Below are positions 37,901-47,092 of a stretch of 60,000 nucleotides of DNA, piece by piece. Positions within the stretch are counted from its first letter, which is position 1, and every line of letters starts with the position of its first letter. The translations under genes were made by a program, and so were the position numbers. The stretch is from Tubiluchus corallicola (Eukaryota; Priapulida; Priapulimorpha; Priapulimorphida; Tubiluchidae): assembly GCA_030141605.1 (NCBI GenBank), contig JAQGDQ010000080.1, forward strand, positions 126,001 to 186,000, given 5' to 3'. The notes below the pieces were generated by a model that was not told the DNA's origin, did not search any database, and saw only the letters and a list, made by a program, of their open reading frames with translations.

Positions 37901-40900
37901 CCAAGCAGAGATAAGTGATACTGAGAGCACATAATAATAATAATATAATTATGTTTTACAGCAGACTGATTATCAGTGACAGGTGTGGATTCTTGAAGTA
38001 TAGTAGCACTCTTATAGTAGTTGCCTATATTTGTGATGTGTATAGTGATACCATCTTAATCTGACAATATAAGTGTTGAATGTGAACACGTGTTAAAAAC
38101 AAAATATAATTATAGTTAGATATCATGCCTCTCTATTAAATTAACTAGCACCCATTGTATACAGCACTTAATAATTTAACTATTAATGATACTTTTTCTG
38201 TTGTTGCATAAATCGTCTAACTTCAGTATTTCTTTTTATTGCTCGAAATAATTTATCGTATCGTCTAGAAAATGAATTATCGTTATCATATCGTTGGAAA
38301 AAAGTGTCGTATCATATCATATCCCGCATAGCCAAATTTGTATCGTTTAACATTCCTAAAGAAATGTAGCTAATACAGTTTTCACTTTATGTTCTACCAA
38401 ACCACAATTAAATGACACGAAAATGTTTCACGTGCATGCTGTGATTTGAATTCAAATAGATAAAATACATAAAAAATGTTGAACGTAGGACATACTTTGT
38501 ACTTATAAAACTTCAAACAATGAATACTATTTTCCCTGCAGTACATTACTGCAAAAAATTCAAAAACGACAAGTAAAACATCTCATATATACATGAGATG
38601 ATAAGTTGGAATGTCAGGAAAATATATTTATGATGGGATTAATTACCTGTTCACTGGAACACTTTCATGATTTCCAAGTGCTGGATAAATTGGAATATCA
38701 GGAAAATACTCTAACATCAGAGATGTGACATTATGAATAATGTCGAGTTGTGAATCTTTCGTCTGTCTCCATACATCATGTGGTGGTATGTCACCCGTCC
38801 ATAATATATAATCAAACTACAAAATTTTAATTTCACAAATTTTTATTAGAAGTTATTAAGCCTGTTATAGTAGTACATACATTAAAATTCCTCTTACCAA
38901 CAACAGTCACTTCCAAAAAATGCATTCACTACTATTTAATTACGAATTAAAGAAACATCAAGCATTTGAATTATTGTCAAATGGCAGAAATGGAAATTGC
39001 TACGGTGGGTAAGATTTGACAGTCTCTATTTTGTATTTCAATTGCTGTGTTTTCAGGTGATAATAAATACCTGAATGAATTTGAAACAGTTCTGAAAACA
39101 CAGCATTGAAAGCTAATATTATAGAAAATTTAACCTTTTCATTGTCAGCTATGTGTTGAAGAACTTTCACCAAAGTCCAATAGGGAACATCGCAATTGCG
39201 ATAGTCACCCCATTTGCCAGCTCCACCACCTTCACCAGCTGGTTGACCTGCACGGCAGCATAATGGAGCTCCACAGTTTGCATTAGTGCCGGGCTCATAC
39301 AATGGATCGAAATGGAAATCTGTTAGATGTAATACTCTCTTCTGAGGGGCTGACGGCTAAGAAAATATTGTAAACAATAATATCAAAATGCTCACTGCAC
39401 GTTATTATTTGTAACAAAAACAAATTTTTTGAAACGCTTAGTGAATAACAAAAACAAATGTTAAAAACTCATGCATTCGTATATAGCACAAAAACAGTGA
39501 CATAAATGTTGTTTCCTGTTAACGAGTTTATTCCGAAAACAAAAGAATGTTAAATTAACAATTAATGTATTGCCCCATTGTATATATATCGGACACTATT
39601 TTTCATAAACCAGTCATTCAATTTTGTTTTTAGTTATTATTATATTTATTGAATTTACTAACATAACAATAAGATACTCCATCAAAAAGATTTTGCATAC
39701 AGGCTACCAGTATTAATTTATTATGCATATCAGAATGGTTAGAACCATATAGATACTGAACAAATGTACAAACTAAAAATTAAAAAAGTTTGAAAAAGCA
39801 ATATAAAAGTACAATAACTATTATTGTGGCTCCATTAACTAGCTGTGGAAAAAGACTTTGAATCAAATATTATTTAATTATTAAGTTAAATATTATTGGT
39901 ACCTTGGGTTGTGGAATAGGTACAATTGGAGGTTTAGGTGTTGGCAATAGATCGATCTGCCAGTTCTGCAATGGATCGTCTGATGGTGCGCAATCCGGTT
40001 CCACTATAACACCACAGATCTCCTTTGATGAAAGGTGTAAGTGTAATACAGCCATGATTTCATCCTACAAAAATCTTCTTTGTAAGCAAGTTATTTACTT
40101 TCAAAATATCGTGATTGTTAACCCAGTATCTGCAAGGATAGATGAGACAGTTTACATATATAAATCTAAAAAAGCAACTGTAATTTTAAATGTTGCTAAC
40201 CTGTTAGGAAATATGAATTTGTTCTTAATTCACTATACAGTAAGTCCTCGCTTAACAATGCTAATGCATTCCAGCAAAATGAGTCGTTAAGCAAAATGTC
40301 GCTAAACGAATCAATGCTTTCCATAATAAATAATGTAAAAGCACTCAGTTGTCTTCCAGGTGTAACAATAGCAGGCTATGTAAAAGCATTTATGTGCTTG
40401 CAGAAGAAGAAAAATCACTGAAGATTGGCTATGTAAAAGTTCAGTTATGTTCCAGGAGATTATGCAATACACCGTTTGGTTAGGTTTATTGCTTACAGTT
40501 CCAAATTACCTATACGTTTAATTAAAATTTAGTTATGCCGAGTAACTAATGTGTGAAAACTAAAATCTAAATTTGAAACATAGGCATCTTGTAGTTTCTT
40601 TCCTTTAGCTACTTTTCCTCCTTTTCTTTCTCCTTTTGCTTTTTCACAAAAAGTTTAGGGTGGGTTGCTTATACTTTTTCAGCCAGCATTTCCTTATAAC
40701 AATACAAGTTTGCTACATCCCGTCTTATTTTCGAGTTGCGTTCTCTATTGGGGTGGTTTTTCAGTGTTGTCTTTGTGACAGATAAAATGCAACTAAGGGG
40801 AAGGCTCAACCAGAGGAATTTTATCTAAATGAGGGAAAGCCATGAATTATGGTAGTGTCTGACCTGCCCGCTATCAGAGTTAATACTCAGGTTTAATACA

Positions 40901-41924
40901 ACTATATAGTAGTGGGCTCAATAACCATCTTAGTTAAATAGTGAGCTTCACTTATAGAGTGCAAGCACAGCAAACAAGATTTAATGCCTAAAGTAAGGCT
41001 AAAAAATTGTTCACAAAACAAAACATGAGATGTTAACTGAAAAAGGTGTAAAAGATTAGTGTCGTTAAAATGAAATGTCGCTAAGTGGGGTGTCATTAAA
41101 CTAGGACTTACTATAATCCCCTTTGCAAGGGTCACTTCAATCTTAATGTAAGTGTCAATAGTTAATCTTGCCACATTAATTTAACAAATCAATTTCTTTG
41201 AGTGTTAATTGTTTAAAAAAAATAAAACTAAACATACATTGCTCATTTCGATAAATACTAGTTAAAAGTTAAGTAATAAAATTTTGTTTCTACAATTATG
41301 TTCTGGCTATGCTAAATACATGATTTTGGCAAGTCAAGTCAGTTTCTTTGAGTGTGAATGGTTTGAAAAGAGAAAATAAAACTAAACATACATTGCTCAT
41401 TTGCAATGGCAAATACTAGGTGAAAATTAACTAATAAAATTTTGTTTTTAAAATTTCATTTTGGTTATGCTATACATGATTTTTGGCTAATGTGAATACA
41501 GGGGAATCTTGTACTGGTATGTGACATGTGCCCTGGTCTGTAAAGCAGCAAGTTAAATCATAATGCTTACTTCAAACAAATATTCCAAACCGTTACAAAT
41601 ACGCTCTTTCTCTATGTGGAAATGCGTACAGATCCAATCCATCATGCTTAAGATATCTTCAGATGTCTTATTGTGATCAGCAAGAACTTGCAGCATGTCA
41701 ATAACAAGTTCGCAAGCAGAACATGAGGTGAAGACACTCTCAATTGTTGTGATGGCATGCTTCACATGCCCAGATAACTGTTGAAAGAAAGACTCCTTCT
41801 CCATTACTCTCACGATAAACTGAGTTGATCTCTGTGATTTGAGTGTTAGTGGCATGCCATCATTTAAATGTGGAATGACCAGCAGAAACAAACACGAGCA
41901 AATCACAGCAACTGTTTTAGACAT
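33780..41924 (-). CDS. SMPD1: acid sphingomyelinase (sphingomyelin phosphodiesterase 1-like), nine coding exons, complete
   Basis: Coding exons (descending): 41924-41571, 40064-39903, 39356-39135, 38816-38647, 37148-36954, 36731-36644, 36510-36428, 34946-34569, 33912-33780. Every intron is GT-AG, phases agree, and the sum is 1785 nt (594 aa plus TGA); human SMPD1 is about 630 aa. The family cleaves sphingomyelin to ceramide and phosphocholine in lysosomes or outside the cell, using zinc. Seen: hydrophobic signal peptide (about 1-23); saposin-B domain with six cysteines (68, 71, 99, 110, 135, 143); proline-rich linker (about 159-177); metallophosphoesterase domain with metal ligands D185/H187 (LTDFHFDP), D255 (WTGDIPPHD), N295/H296 (GNHE), H403 (GHIPPG) and H437/H439 (GHTH); Cys-rich C-terminus. 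Several N-glycosylation sequons are present (for example N85-K-T). A close paralogue (SMPDL-type) is less likely because those lack the saposin domain. Confidence 0.95.
34569..34946 (-). CDS. SMPD1: SMPD1-like exon 8
   Basis: 378 nt, the largest exon. It starts YESTVRAQFFGHTHRDHFE, where the GHTH histidines (437, 439) are metal ligands, and continues through APSVTTYPNMNLAYRIYNID and VVLDHKTH, all family signatures. The acceptor follows a long AT dinucleotide run (34958-34990). Donor TTTACAG|GTTCG. Confidence 0.95.
34958..34990. repeat. (AT)n dinucleotide run next to exon 8 acceptor
   Basis: About 16 AT units inside intron 7, ending about 11 nt upstream (in transcript sense) of the exon 8 acceptor. 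It occupies the position where the branch point and pyrimidine tract would normally lie. Confidence 0.95.
35663..36366. mobile_element. non-autonomous TA-flanked TIR element, family A copy 1 (in intron 7)
   Basis: Left end CAGTAACTCCTTGCTTAACA after TATA, right end inverted CATTAAGTCCTCGCTTAACG before TA; 704 bp. Subterminal copies of CGTTAA-type motifs occur at both ends (CATCGTTAAACAAAA; AAACATCGTTAAATGG). The second copy is at 40238-41113. TA target and CAGT ends indicate pogo/Tc1-mariner ancestry. The minus open frame 36148-36528 is mostly element sequence. Confidence 0.8.
36428..36510 (-). CDS. SMPD1: SMPD1-like exon 7
   Basis: 83 nt, VHIIGHIPPGYADCLKAW then NYYKIINR. H403 of GHIPPG is a zinc ligand in the family. 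Donor CAACAG|GTTTGT; the last codon is completed by the first base of exon 8. Confidence 0.93.
36644..36731 (-). CDS. SMPD1: SMPD1-like exon 6
   Basis: 88 nt, WLMINMTDPNSELDWLMKEL and following. It has an N-M-T sequon and the tryptophans conserved in the family. Donor GAGAAG|GTATTA, acceptor ATTATAG. Confidence 0.92.
36954..37148 (-). CDS. SMPD1: SMPD1-like exon 5
   Basis: 195 nt encoding the stretch SFPPDYVQG to SLNMNYCNRLNW. The acceptor TTGAACAG lies only about 31 bases from the target-site duplication of a hAT element inserted in the upstream intron (37180 onward). Donor AACTG|GTATGA. Confidence 0.93.
37180..38366. mobile_element. hAT transposon remnant with 8-bp target-site duplication (in intron 4)
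   Basis: The element runs 37188-38358 (1171 bp) and is flanked by perfect 8-bp copies AAGAAATG (37180-37187 and 38359-38366), the hAT signature. Ends: TAGGGATGTTAAAGAC and, inverted, TAGGAATGTTAAACGA. Subterminal regions are rich in ATCGTATC motifs. Inside, 37640-37740 encodes a degraded BED-type zinc finger. It sits on the plus strand, antisense to the host gene. Confidence 0.88.
37614..37860 (+). pseudogene. hAT transposase N-terminal BED zinc-finger remnant
   Basis: One frame reads HFTFISDGSKVFTICKYC and then YYNSTTAVTRYLIEAN. The Cys-x2-Cys pair and the following NST..L..H-like spacing match BED fingers of hAT transposases, but the zinc-binding histidine is gone. An upstream frame (KKQYREIIR) is joined only by a frameshift near 37620. 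No DDE or hATC domain follows, so this is a truncated, dead transposase. Confidence 0.65.
38647..38816 (-). CDS. SMPD1: SMPD1-like exon 4
   Basis: 170 nt. Contains WTGDIPPHDVW (bridging metal ligand D255) and YPALGNHES (N295, H296). It ends two bases into a codon at GTGAACAG|GTAATT, joined to exon 5 to give N-S-F-P-P as in vertebrate enzymes. Confidence 0.95.
39135..39356 (-). CDS. SMPD1: SMPD1-like exon 3
   Basis: 74 codons, phase 0. It carries the first metal-binding motif HLTDFHFDP (D185, H187) and the Cys-rich segment ANCGAPLCCRAG typical of acid sphingomyelinases. Acceptor TTCTTAG, donor GAAAAG|GTTAAA. Confidence 0.93.
39903..40064 (-). CDS. SMPD1: SMPD1-like exon 2
   Basis: 54 codons, both boundaries in phase 0. 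It completes the saposin-B domain (last cysteines C135 and C143 in KEICG and EPDCAP) and starts the proline-rich linker to the catalytic domain. Acceptor TTTGTAG before GATGAA; donor CCCAAG|GTACC. Confidence 0.9.
40238..41113. mobile_element. non-autonomous TA-flanked TIR element, family A copy 2 (in intron 1)
   Basis: Left end CAGTAAGTCCTCGCTTAACA after TATA; right end, inverted, AGTAAGTCCTAGTTTAATGA. 876 bp. Shares termini and the subterminal AATGTCGCTAA / GTCGTTAAG motifs with 35663-36366, but the middle differs. It makes up over half of the sphingomyelinase intron 1. The open frame 40902-41174 (minus) is element sequence. Confidence 0.82.
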
Positions 41925-41959
41925 TTTATGCCTATTTAAAAATGTGGCTAAACGCACAC
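41571..41959 (-). CDS. SMPD1: SMPD1-like exon 1 (first coding exon)
   Basis: I chose the ATG at 41924-41922 because the next 23 residues form a signal peptide (MSKTVAVICSCLFLLVIP). Upstream, 41925-41959 is open in frame but has only a GTG. It follows a good acceptor (TTTCAG, 41960-41965 read on the minus strand), so this is probably an internal exon with some 5' UTR, and a non-coding first exon lies at higher coordinates that I cannot place. The exon encodes residues 1-118, with the first four saposin cysteines. The donor is GAA|GTAAGC at 41570. Confidence 0.9.
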
Positions 41960-42500
41960 CTGAAATTGAAGAAAAAAATTGTAATTTTTAATACCGTTCC
42001 GACAAAATAATTTTAAATTACAATGAAAAAAGTGATTATGTAACTGAATTAAGTTCCTCACATAATCTGCTACCAGATTTGTGCGATGTTTATATCACAG
42101 GGACAATAATTGGTGGATAAATGGGAGAACTGTTTCAAAATTGGAAGAAAGGGAGGTTACAATTAAAATTAAGAATTTCCCGATCAAATCGGAACAGTAT
42201 GAATGGCTGGATTCACATCCAACAAACACACTGTGTTATGAACAATCTAATCGAATTAAATCAGCGTATCATTAGAAATTATTTCTTTTTTGTAGCAGTC
42301 CACGCAGCTGTGGAACCACTCTATGCGCATCCAAAATAAGAGGTATTGAGCCTGGCATTATTCATGCTAACATAGTTAATGTTACAACCGCTGCGGACTT
42401 CATAATTTGTGTGCTTGCAAATCAAAAACGTCCATAAGTCGGCATAGTTAAAACCACGTTTTGATGTTTCAAAGTAGAATGCACCAAAAATTTGGTCAAA
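41960..42500. other. upstream flank of the sphingomyelinase coding region
   Basis: Should contain the intron between the first coding exon and a 5' UTR exon. Overlapping plus-strand open frames 42081-42339 have no recognisable domain. Confidence 0.4.
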
Positions 42501-42501
42501 T

Positions 42502-42830
42502 GTGGATTTTTTTTTACAACAAATGGTAAATATGTTGGTCTTTTATTTTCTTGGACAAGGTATAATTGACAATTCATTTATTTTGAACAGGTATATTGAG
42601 TATTCTCTTTACTATAGAAAAGCAGTGCATGTAATTTTTATGGATGCAGAAAAATGCTTTGACAAGTTATGGAGACTTGGTGTAAATGAAAAATACCTCA
42701 GTATTTTGTTTGAACTAAATAAATATGTTGAACTGAAAATTAGTACACCAGTACATTTATTGCGTTGTGAATGTGCCAGTGATTACTTCATCTTTGTCAA
42801 GAAATTGTTCATTTAGTAAGAAGGATCTTG
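42502..42830 (+). pseudogene. LINE reverse transcriptase fragment (part 1)
   Basis: Reads FILNRYIEYSLYYRKAVHVI then FMDAEKCFDKLWRLGVNEK, i.e. the RT region with the first catalytic aspartate (D in MDAEKCFD). Open for 105 codons, without ORF1 or endonuclease. The continuation of the same RT type appears at about 43540-43850 after about 700 bp of unrelated repeat DNA. Confidence 0.75.
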
Positions 42831-43135
42831 ATGTTATTACTCGTCGATGTCCTATGTGGCCTCAACAGAATTTGTAATTGTATGGAAATTCACAATTTGT
42901 TCTCACTGTATCTAGTGTATCAATTGCAACTTGCTAATGGTAGCTAAATGTTATTTAGAAGGTCTACAACCAATGCACTGTATTTCTGATTTCATTCTGT
43001 CTTTATGGTCAATGATTGATGAATCTGTATCTATATACATATATAGAAATACAGTAATGCAATTATATTGTAGATTTAGCTTTTGTTCATGACCACAGTG
43101 AATAGAAAGGACTGTCAATCTAAAACCTCAAATAA
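42831..43135. other. sequence between LINE fragments, unassigned
   Basis: AT-rich; no protein signature. It may be insertion DNA or eroded LINE sequence. Confidence 0.4.
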
Positions 43136-43520
43136 CCCATCTTTGATTTTTTGATATGTTGTAGCTAACCGGTTGACCTTTCATCCTCGCTAACTTTGGG
43201 ATCAAGAAATTTTTATCTAGGGGTCAAGGTCAAGGTCAAAAGCTGGGTTGAAAGGTCATCAACTGAAAATTATCAGATAGGTTGAATTTGAGCCTGGATT
43301 TGGACTTTAGGCATTTTTGTGATTAAAACGACACCTCTCCCATGAATTTTGGTCCAGTAGGTGTTGATATATAAATTTTTATGAAATTTCAGGCAAATGT
43401 GAAAGACTGCGAAAAGTACAAAATTTAAAATTGTTATAACTTTAACCGGGTCGATCAATTGACCTAAAATTTTGAACATAAACTATTCTCATAAGGCCCA
43501 ATAACCATGCTAAGTGTCAT
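43136..43520. repeat. AGGTCA-rich dispersed-repeat-like segment
   Basis: Contains GGGGTCAAGGTCAAGGTCAA (43217-43236) and further GGTCA/TGACC copies (GTTGACCTTTCA near 43172; GAAAGGTCATC near 43250). Direct AGGTCA half-sites at 6-bp spacing resemble nuclear-receptor half-sites, but the whole 385 bp has the look of a transposon-derived repeat interrupting the LINE. Confidence 0.5.
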
Positions 43521-43539
43521 CAAAATCCAAGATGGTTGG

Positions 43540-43850
43540 GTGAATTGACACGGAATGACCATATGATTAACACAGAAATTCCGAGTCGGAGAAACTGTAC
43601 GACAAGGAACCGTGTGGTAACCAGTTATGATAGCACAAACCAGGTAAATAAAATGGTCAGGAAAAAACTCTTGTTAATAAGTAACGATGTTGGATTTGAA
43701 GCCAGAATATATGTGGATGATATTCTGGGCTGTGGTATGAAAATGTATAAAAAATGTGACAAAAAATTGCAGAATGATAGAAGAAATCAAAGTTTACTTT
43801 TAATAGTAAAAAGTCACAACAAATGGTAATTACATGAAATCCAGGGAAGG
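43540..43850 (+). pseudogene. LINE reverse transcriptase fragment (part 2, YVDD)
   Basis: Contains VRQGTV (about 43588-43605) in one frame and FEARIYVDDILGCG (about 43694-43735) in another, the motifs expected about 100 residues after MDAEKCFD. Multiple frameshifts and stops show it is dead. Same strand as part 1, so probably the same element interrupted or rearranged. Confidence 0.7.
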
Positions 43851-43964
43851 CAGATCGAAGGGTTGACGAATGTAATATATATATTAAGAAAGGGAAAATT
43901 AATAGAATCAGCCATTATAAATACTTACGTAACTTTATCATGAAACAAGAGGTTATAACATGAC

Positions 43965-44095
43965 TGTAGAGAAGAGTGTAATGCCCTGATCCAGACTAAT
44001 AATTATATAATTCCCTATTGTGATGCTGTTTGATGTATGCCGGGTTTAGAATAAATGACTGTCTTACTACATACACATAGAGTTCAATTATTACA
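43965..44095 (+). mobile_element. probable LTR (3' edge) of a Ty3/gypsy-type element
   Basis: Ends TTATTACA at 44095, followed by TGGTGACGAGGATG, which looks like a primer-binding site, then a gag-like frame. An AATAAA lies at 44050-44055. The 5' edge (TGTAGA at 43965) is a guess. Confidence 0.5.
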
Positions 44096-44112
44096 GTGGT
44101 GACGAGGATGTG

Positions 44113-44583
44113 ATGCCAAAAGTGATTGATGCCGCCCTAGCTTCAGCAGGGCAAGAGTGCAACCTGGGCAATGACCCTGCACGATATCTGGAATTTTTTG
44201 AAGCTGCTGCTACGCTTTGTTGGTGTAGATGATGATGAGCAAAAGCTACACTTAATGCTCCTGTGGGGAGGCAAGGTTTGAGAAAACTGGCAAATGATGC
44301 TGGTGTCATAAGCTATAATGATGCAGATGCAGGAATAGTGCAGGACAGATGTAAAGATGCACTGAACAAAATACGAAATGAACATGGAAAATACGTGAAT
44401 CTGTACATGGCAATATTTATGGCGAATCATTTCTCAGTTGGATGAAGGAGATTATGAATACAGTGACGTTGATCATGTGGAGACCATTGAAGTAGGCAGA
44501 GTCATATCCACCAATAACTCAGTCACACTAGATGTCAATGGCACTGAGATGATATCACTTGTGGACTCAGGATGCAAAAGGAA
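44113..44583 (+). pseudogene. LTR retrotransposon gag/protease remnant
   Basis: Frames give a gag-like start (MPKVIDAALASAGQE, then DPARYLEFFEAA), then GVISYNDADAGIVQD, then a protease start with the active-site aspartate motif LVDSGCKR (44561-44584). At least two frameshifts and an internal deletion join gag to protease. The protein match stops at about 44583, where an antisense LINE begins. Confidence 0.7.
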
Positions 44584-46094
44584 TGCTCAGTTTATTGATA
44601 TATTTATAAAGAAATATCAGTGTTTTGTAATCTCGATAGGCTTCTAATATTGGTATTATTGTGGACGTTCTTAAGCTTGTTTGCAGAAGCAGCATGTTGT
44701 GTAGCAGTTTTGTTAGAGTAGCCATGAATTAATCTAAGTGCGTAGTTTTGCATTGTATTTAGTTTTCTAAAGTTTTCATTTTTAACGTTTTGAAGTAAAG
44801 TGCAACCATATAGATAATGTGGTAATATTAGACTTTTGTAGATGAGAATTTTTGTTTTCTTGGTTAGATGGCCTTTGGTTTGGCATAAGAATGCCATCTT
44901 GTTGTGTATTTGATGAAACTGTTCATCCCAAGTGAGTTTATTATCGACAGTAATGCCTAAAAATTTTACATTTTTTGCTTGTTCTATGGAACAGTCACCT
45001 ACTTTTAGTGTTGCATTAGAAGAAGTAATGTCATTTGATTTGGGTGATATTAGTATAAATTCTGTCTTATCATCATTCATTTTTAAACCAAAATAGTTAA
45101 AAAGTTATATTTGCTATGTCTTTTTCTAGATTATTTTTTGATGTTAGAAAGTCTGCATGTGCTGTATAGATAGTTGTATCGTCGGCATATTGTGTTAAGT
45201 CTGAATTGTGTAAAACTAAATGAATTTTATTAACGTATAAACAAAAGAGTAAAGGACCTAATATCGTACCTTGCGGGATGCCTCTCTGTGGTGTGTCCCA
45301 TGTTGAAAAAGTGTGTTTGTTCAGCTTGACTCTTTGTTTTCTATTGTGTAGGTAATTATTAATTAGTTTGATAGAAGTATAATCGAATCCTAGTTAGCGT
45401 AAGTTGTCTAGTAGTAAATTGTGATCGAGGCTGTCAAAAGCTTTACTTAGATCTAAAAATGCTGCTGTTATATATTTATTCTTATTTAAGTTGTAACGCT
45501 ACTTTTCAGTGGCATCAATTATTGCGTCCATTATAGAATGTAGTTTTCTAAAACCGAATTGATGATTTGACAGTAACTTATTATTTTCAATGTAATGGTT
45601 TATTTGGTTGTAGATAACTCTTTCAAATACTTTGGCTAATACATGCACTACTGAAATTGGTCTGTAGTTTTTAGCGTCATCTTTAGCATCTTTCTTGTGT
45701 ATTGGAGTTATGTTTGCTTGTTTACACACTGCTGGAAATTCTGAGCGCATTAAGACTTGGTTTGTGATATATGTTAGATGAGGAGTAATGATGCTGGCAC
45801 TGTCTTTTAAGATTTTTATTGGCATGTCTGAGGGTCCCACTTCCTTTATTTATATTTAAACTGTTTAATATTCTAAAGATTTCGTATTCGGTGACGCTAG
45901 TAAATGATGAAAGTGGATTGTGTTACTGATTGGTTTTTGTATATATTGTGTATATTTGCATTATGTTGGCGTGGCAAGTTGCCAAATTTTCCGAGATTGA
46001 TAAATGTGGAATTTAATTTGTTAGCAATGTCAACTGGATCAGATATCATACTGTCATTTTCTCGTAAACTGTTTATTTGTAATTGATCGTTTCT
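44584..46094 (-). pseudogene. 5'-truncated LINE (CR1/Jockey-like RT) inserted antisense
   Basis: On the minus strand, from N-terminal RT sequence (SDPVDIANKLNSTF, about 46040) through NYRPISVVHVLAKVFE, AFLDLSKAFDSLDH (about 45468-45428), RGIPQGTILGPLL, catalytic YADD (45189-45178) and the RT C-terminus (KFLGITVDNKLTWDEQ) to a stop at 44604 and a short A/T-rich tail. Lesions: frameshifts near 45900, 45840 and 45100, and in-frame stops near 45497 and 45398. No endonuclease, so a typical 5'-truncated copy. Confidence 0.88.
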
Positions 46095-46131
46095 AAATAA
46101 ACAGTTTACGAGAAAATGACAGTATGATATC
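46042..46131. repeat. perfect 37-bp inverted repeat at the LINE 5' end
   Basis: 46042-46078 (GATATCATACTGTCATTTTC ...) is exactly the reverse complement of 46095-46131, with a 16-nt loop (46079-46094). The left arm and loop are LINE coding sequence; the right arm is an extra inverted copy marking the LINE's upstream boundary. Confidence 0.95.
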
Positions 46132-47090
46132 TGTGTAAAATGACAGAATTCATAACACACTAAGATATAAACTCTTGCTAACTGACCTACTACACATCAA
46201 AATACTAGTTTTTTGTAGCAATAAACAAAATAAAACAAACAAACTATTAATTGGTAGCTTATGCAACACACAGCACTATATCAAAGCTAACAATTTGGAA
46301 GACAATAAAAGGAGACTAGCTAATATTTAGTTATAATATTTAGTGTAACTAAGTATTATATCACGAAGAAAAATGGTACCGAAAAAAACGGTAGGGCTAC
46401 AGGCTGTATAATGCCATATCACCATTTTCATGAAGTGGGCATGTACTTTCAACGATGTGCAGGGCACTTGGTCAAACGCCGCATGTCGTAAAAATTGTCA
46501 AAATCCGTATGTTTCGTATATGTCACAAAAGCACGGATTCGTATTTGTTGCAAAAATAGCTACGAGTACGAATCCGTCTTCATTGAATGAGAAGATGTCC
46601 TGTCGCAAGTGATCTGAATAGCGAAAATGATAATTATGTTAAGTAAACTCACCCGAGCGAGAACACATCAAGGCTACATGCATTCAGCCTCACTCATTCC
46701 GGGCATATTTTTACTTTGTAAAGAAAATTTCAGAAAACTCAACATTGAGGTACACAACAAATACATGTCAAACACTACCATGTCAAATATGCTAATACTA
46801 GATTACGGGCATCCTTGCTTATCAATCTGTAGCCTCACATAATTACCACACTTTGTAGTTGAGATTCCCAGTGCTTTGTAACCACGCCACCATGCACGAT
46901 CGTACGATTATCCGCAAAACTGTTGGAAAAAAATTCGGACATTTGGCGGTTTCTAGCGAACAGCACCGCAGCTGCAAAGTACACAACTAGTCAATGTTAT
47001 AAGTTTCAGTGGGAAACGGTGATAAAAGTGATAAACCGGGATAATATCAGTGTTCTTTACTTGGAAAAATTTCTTATCTTAGAGATTTGG
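46132..47090. other. intergenic, nothing recognised
   Basis: Short anonymous open frames 46430-46612 and 46627-46842. The interrupted LTR element does not visibly resume here. Confidence 0.5.
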
Positions 47091-47092
47091 TA

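Noticed and set aside
41925-41957. Translation start of the sphingomyelinase at 41957
   Set aside because: That codon is GTG; the ATG at 41924 directly precedes a good signal peptide.
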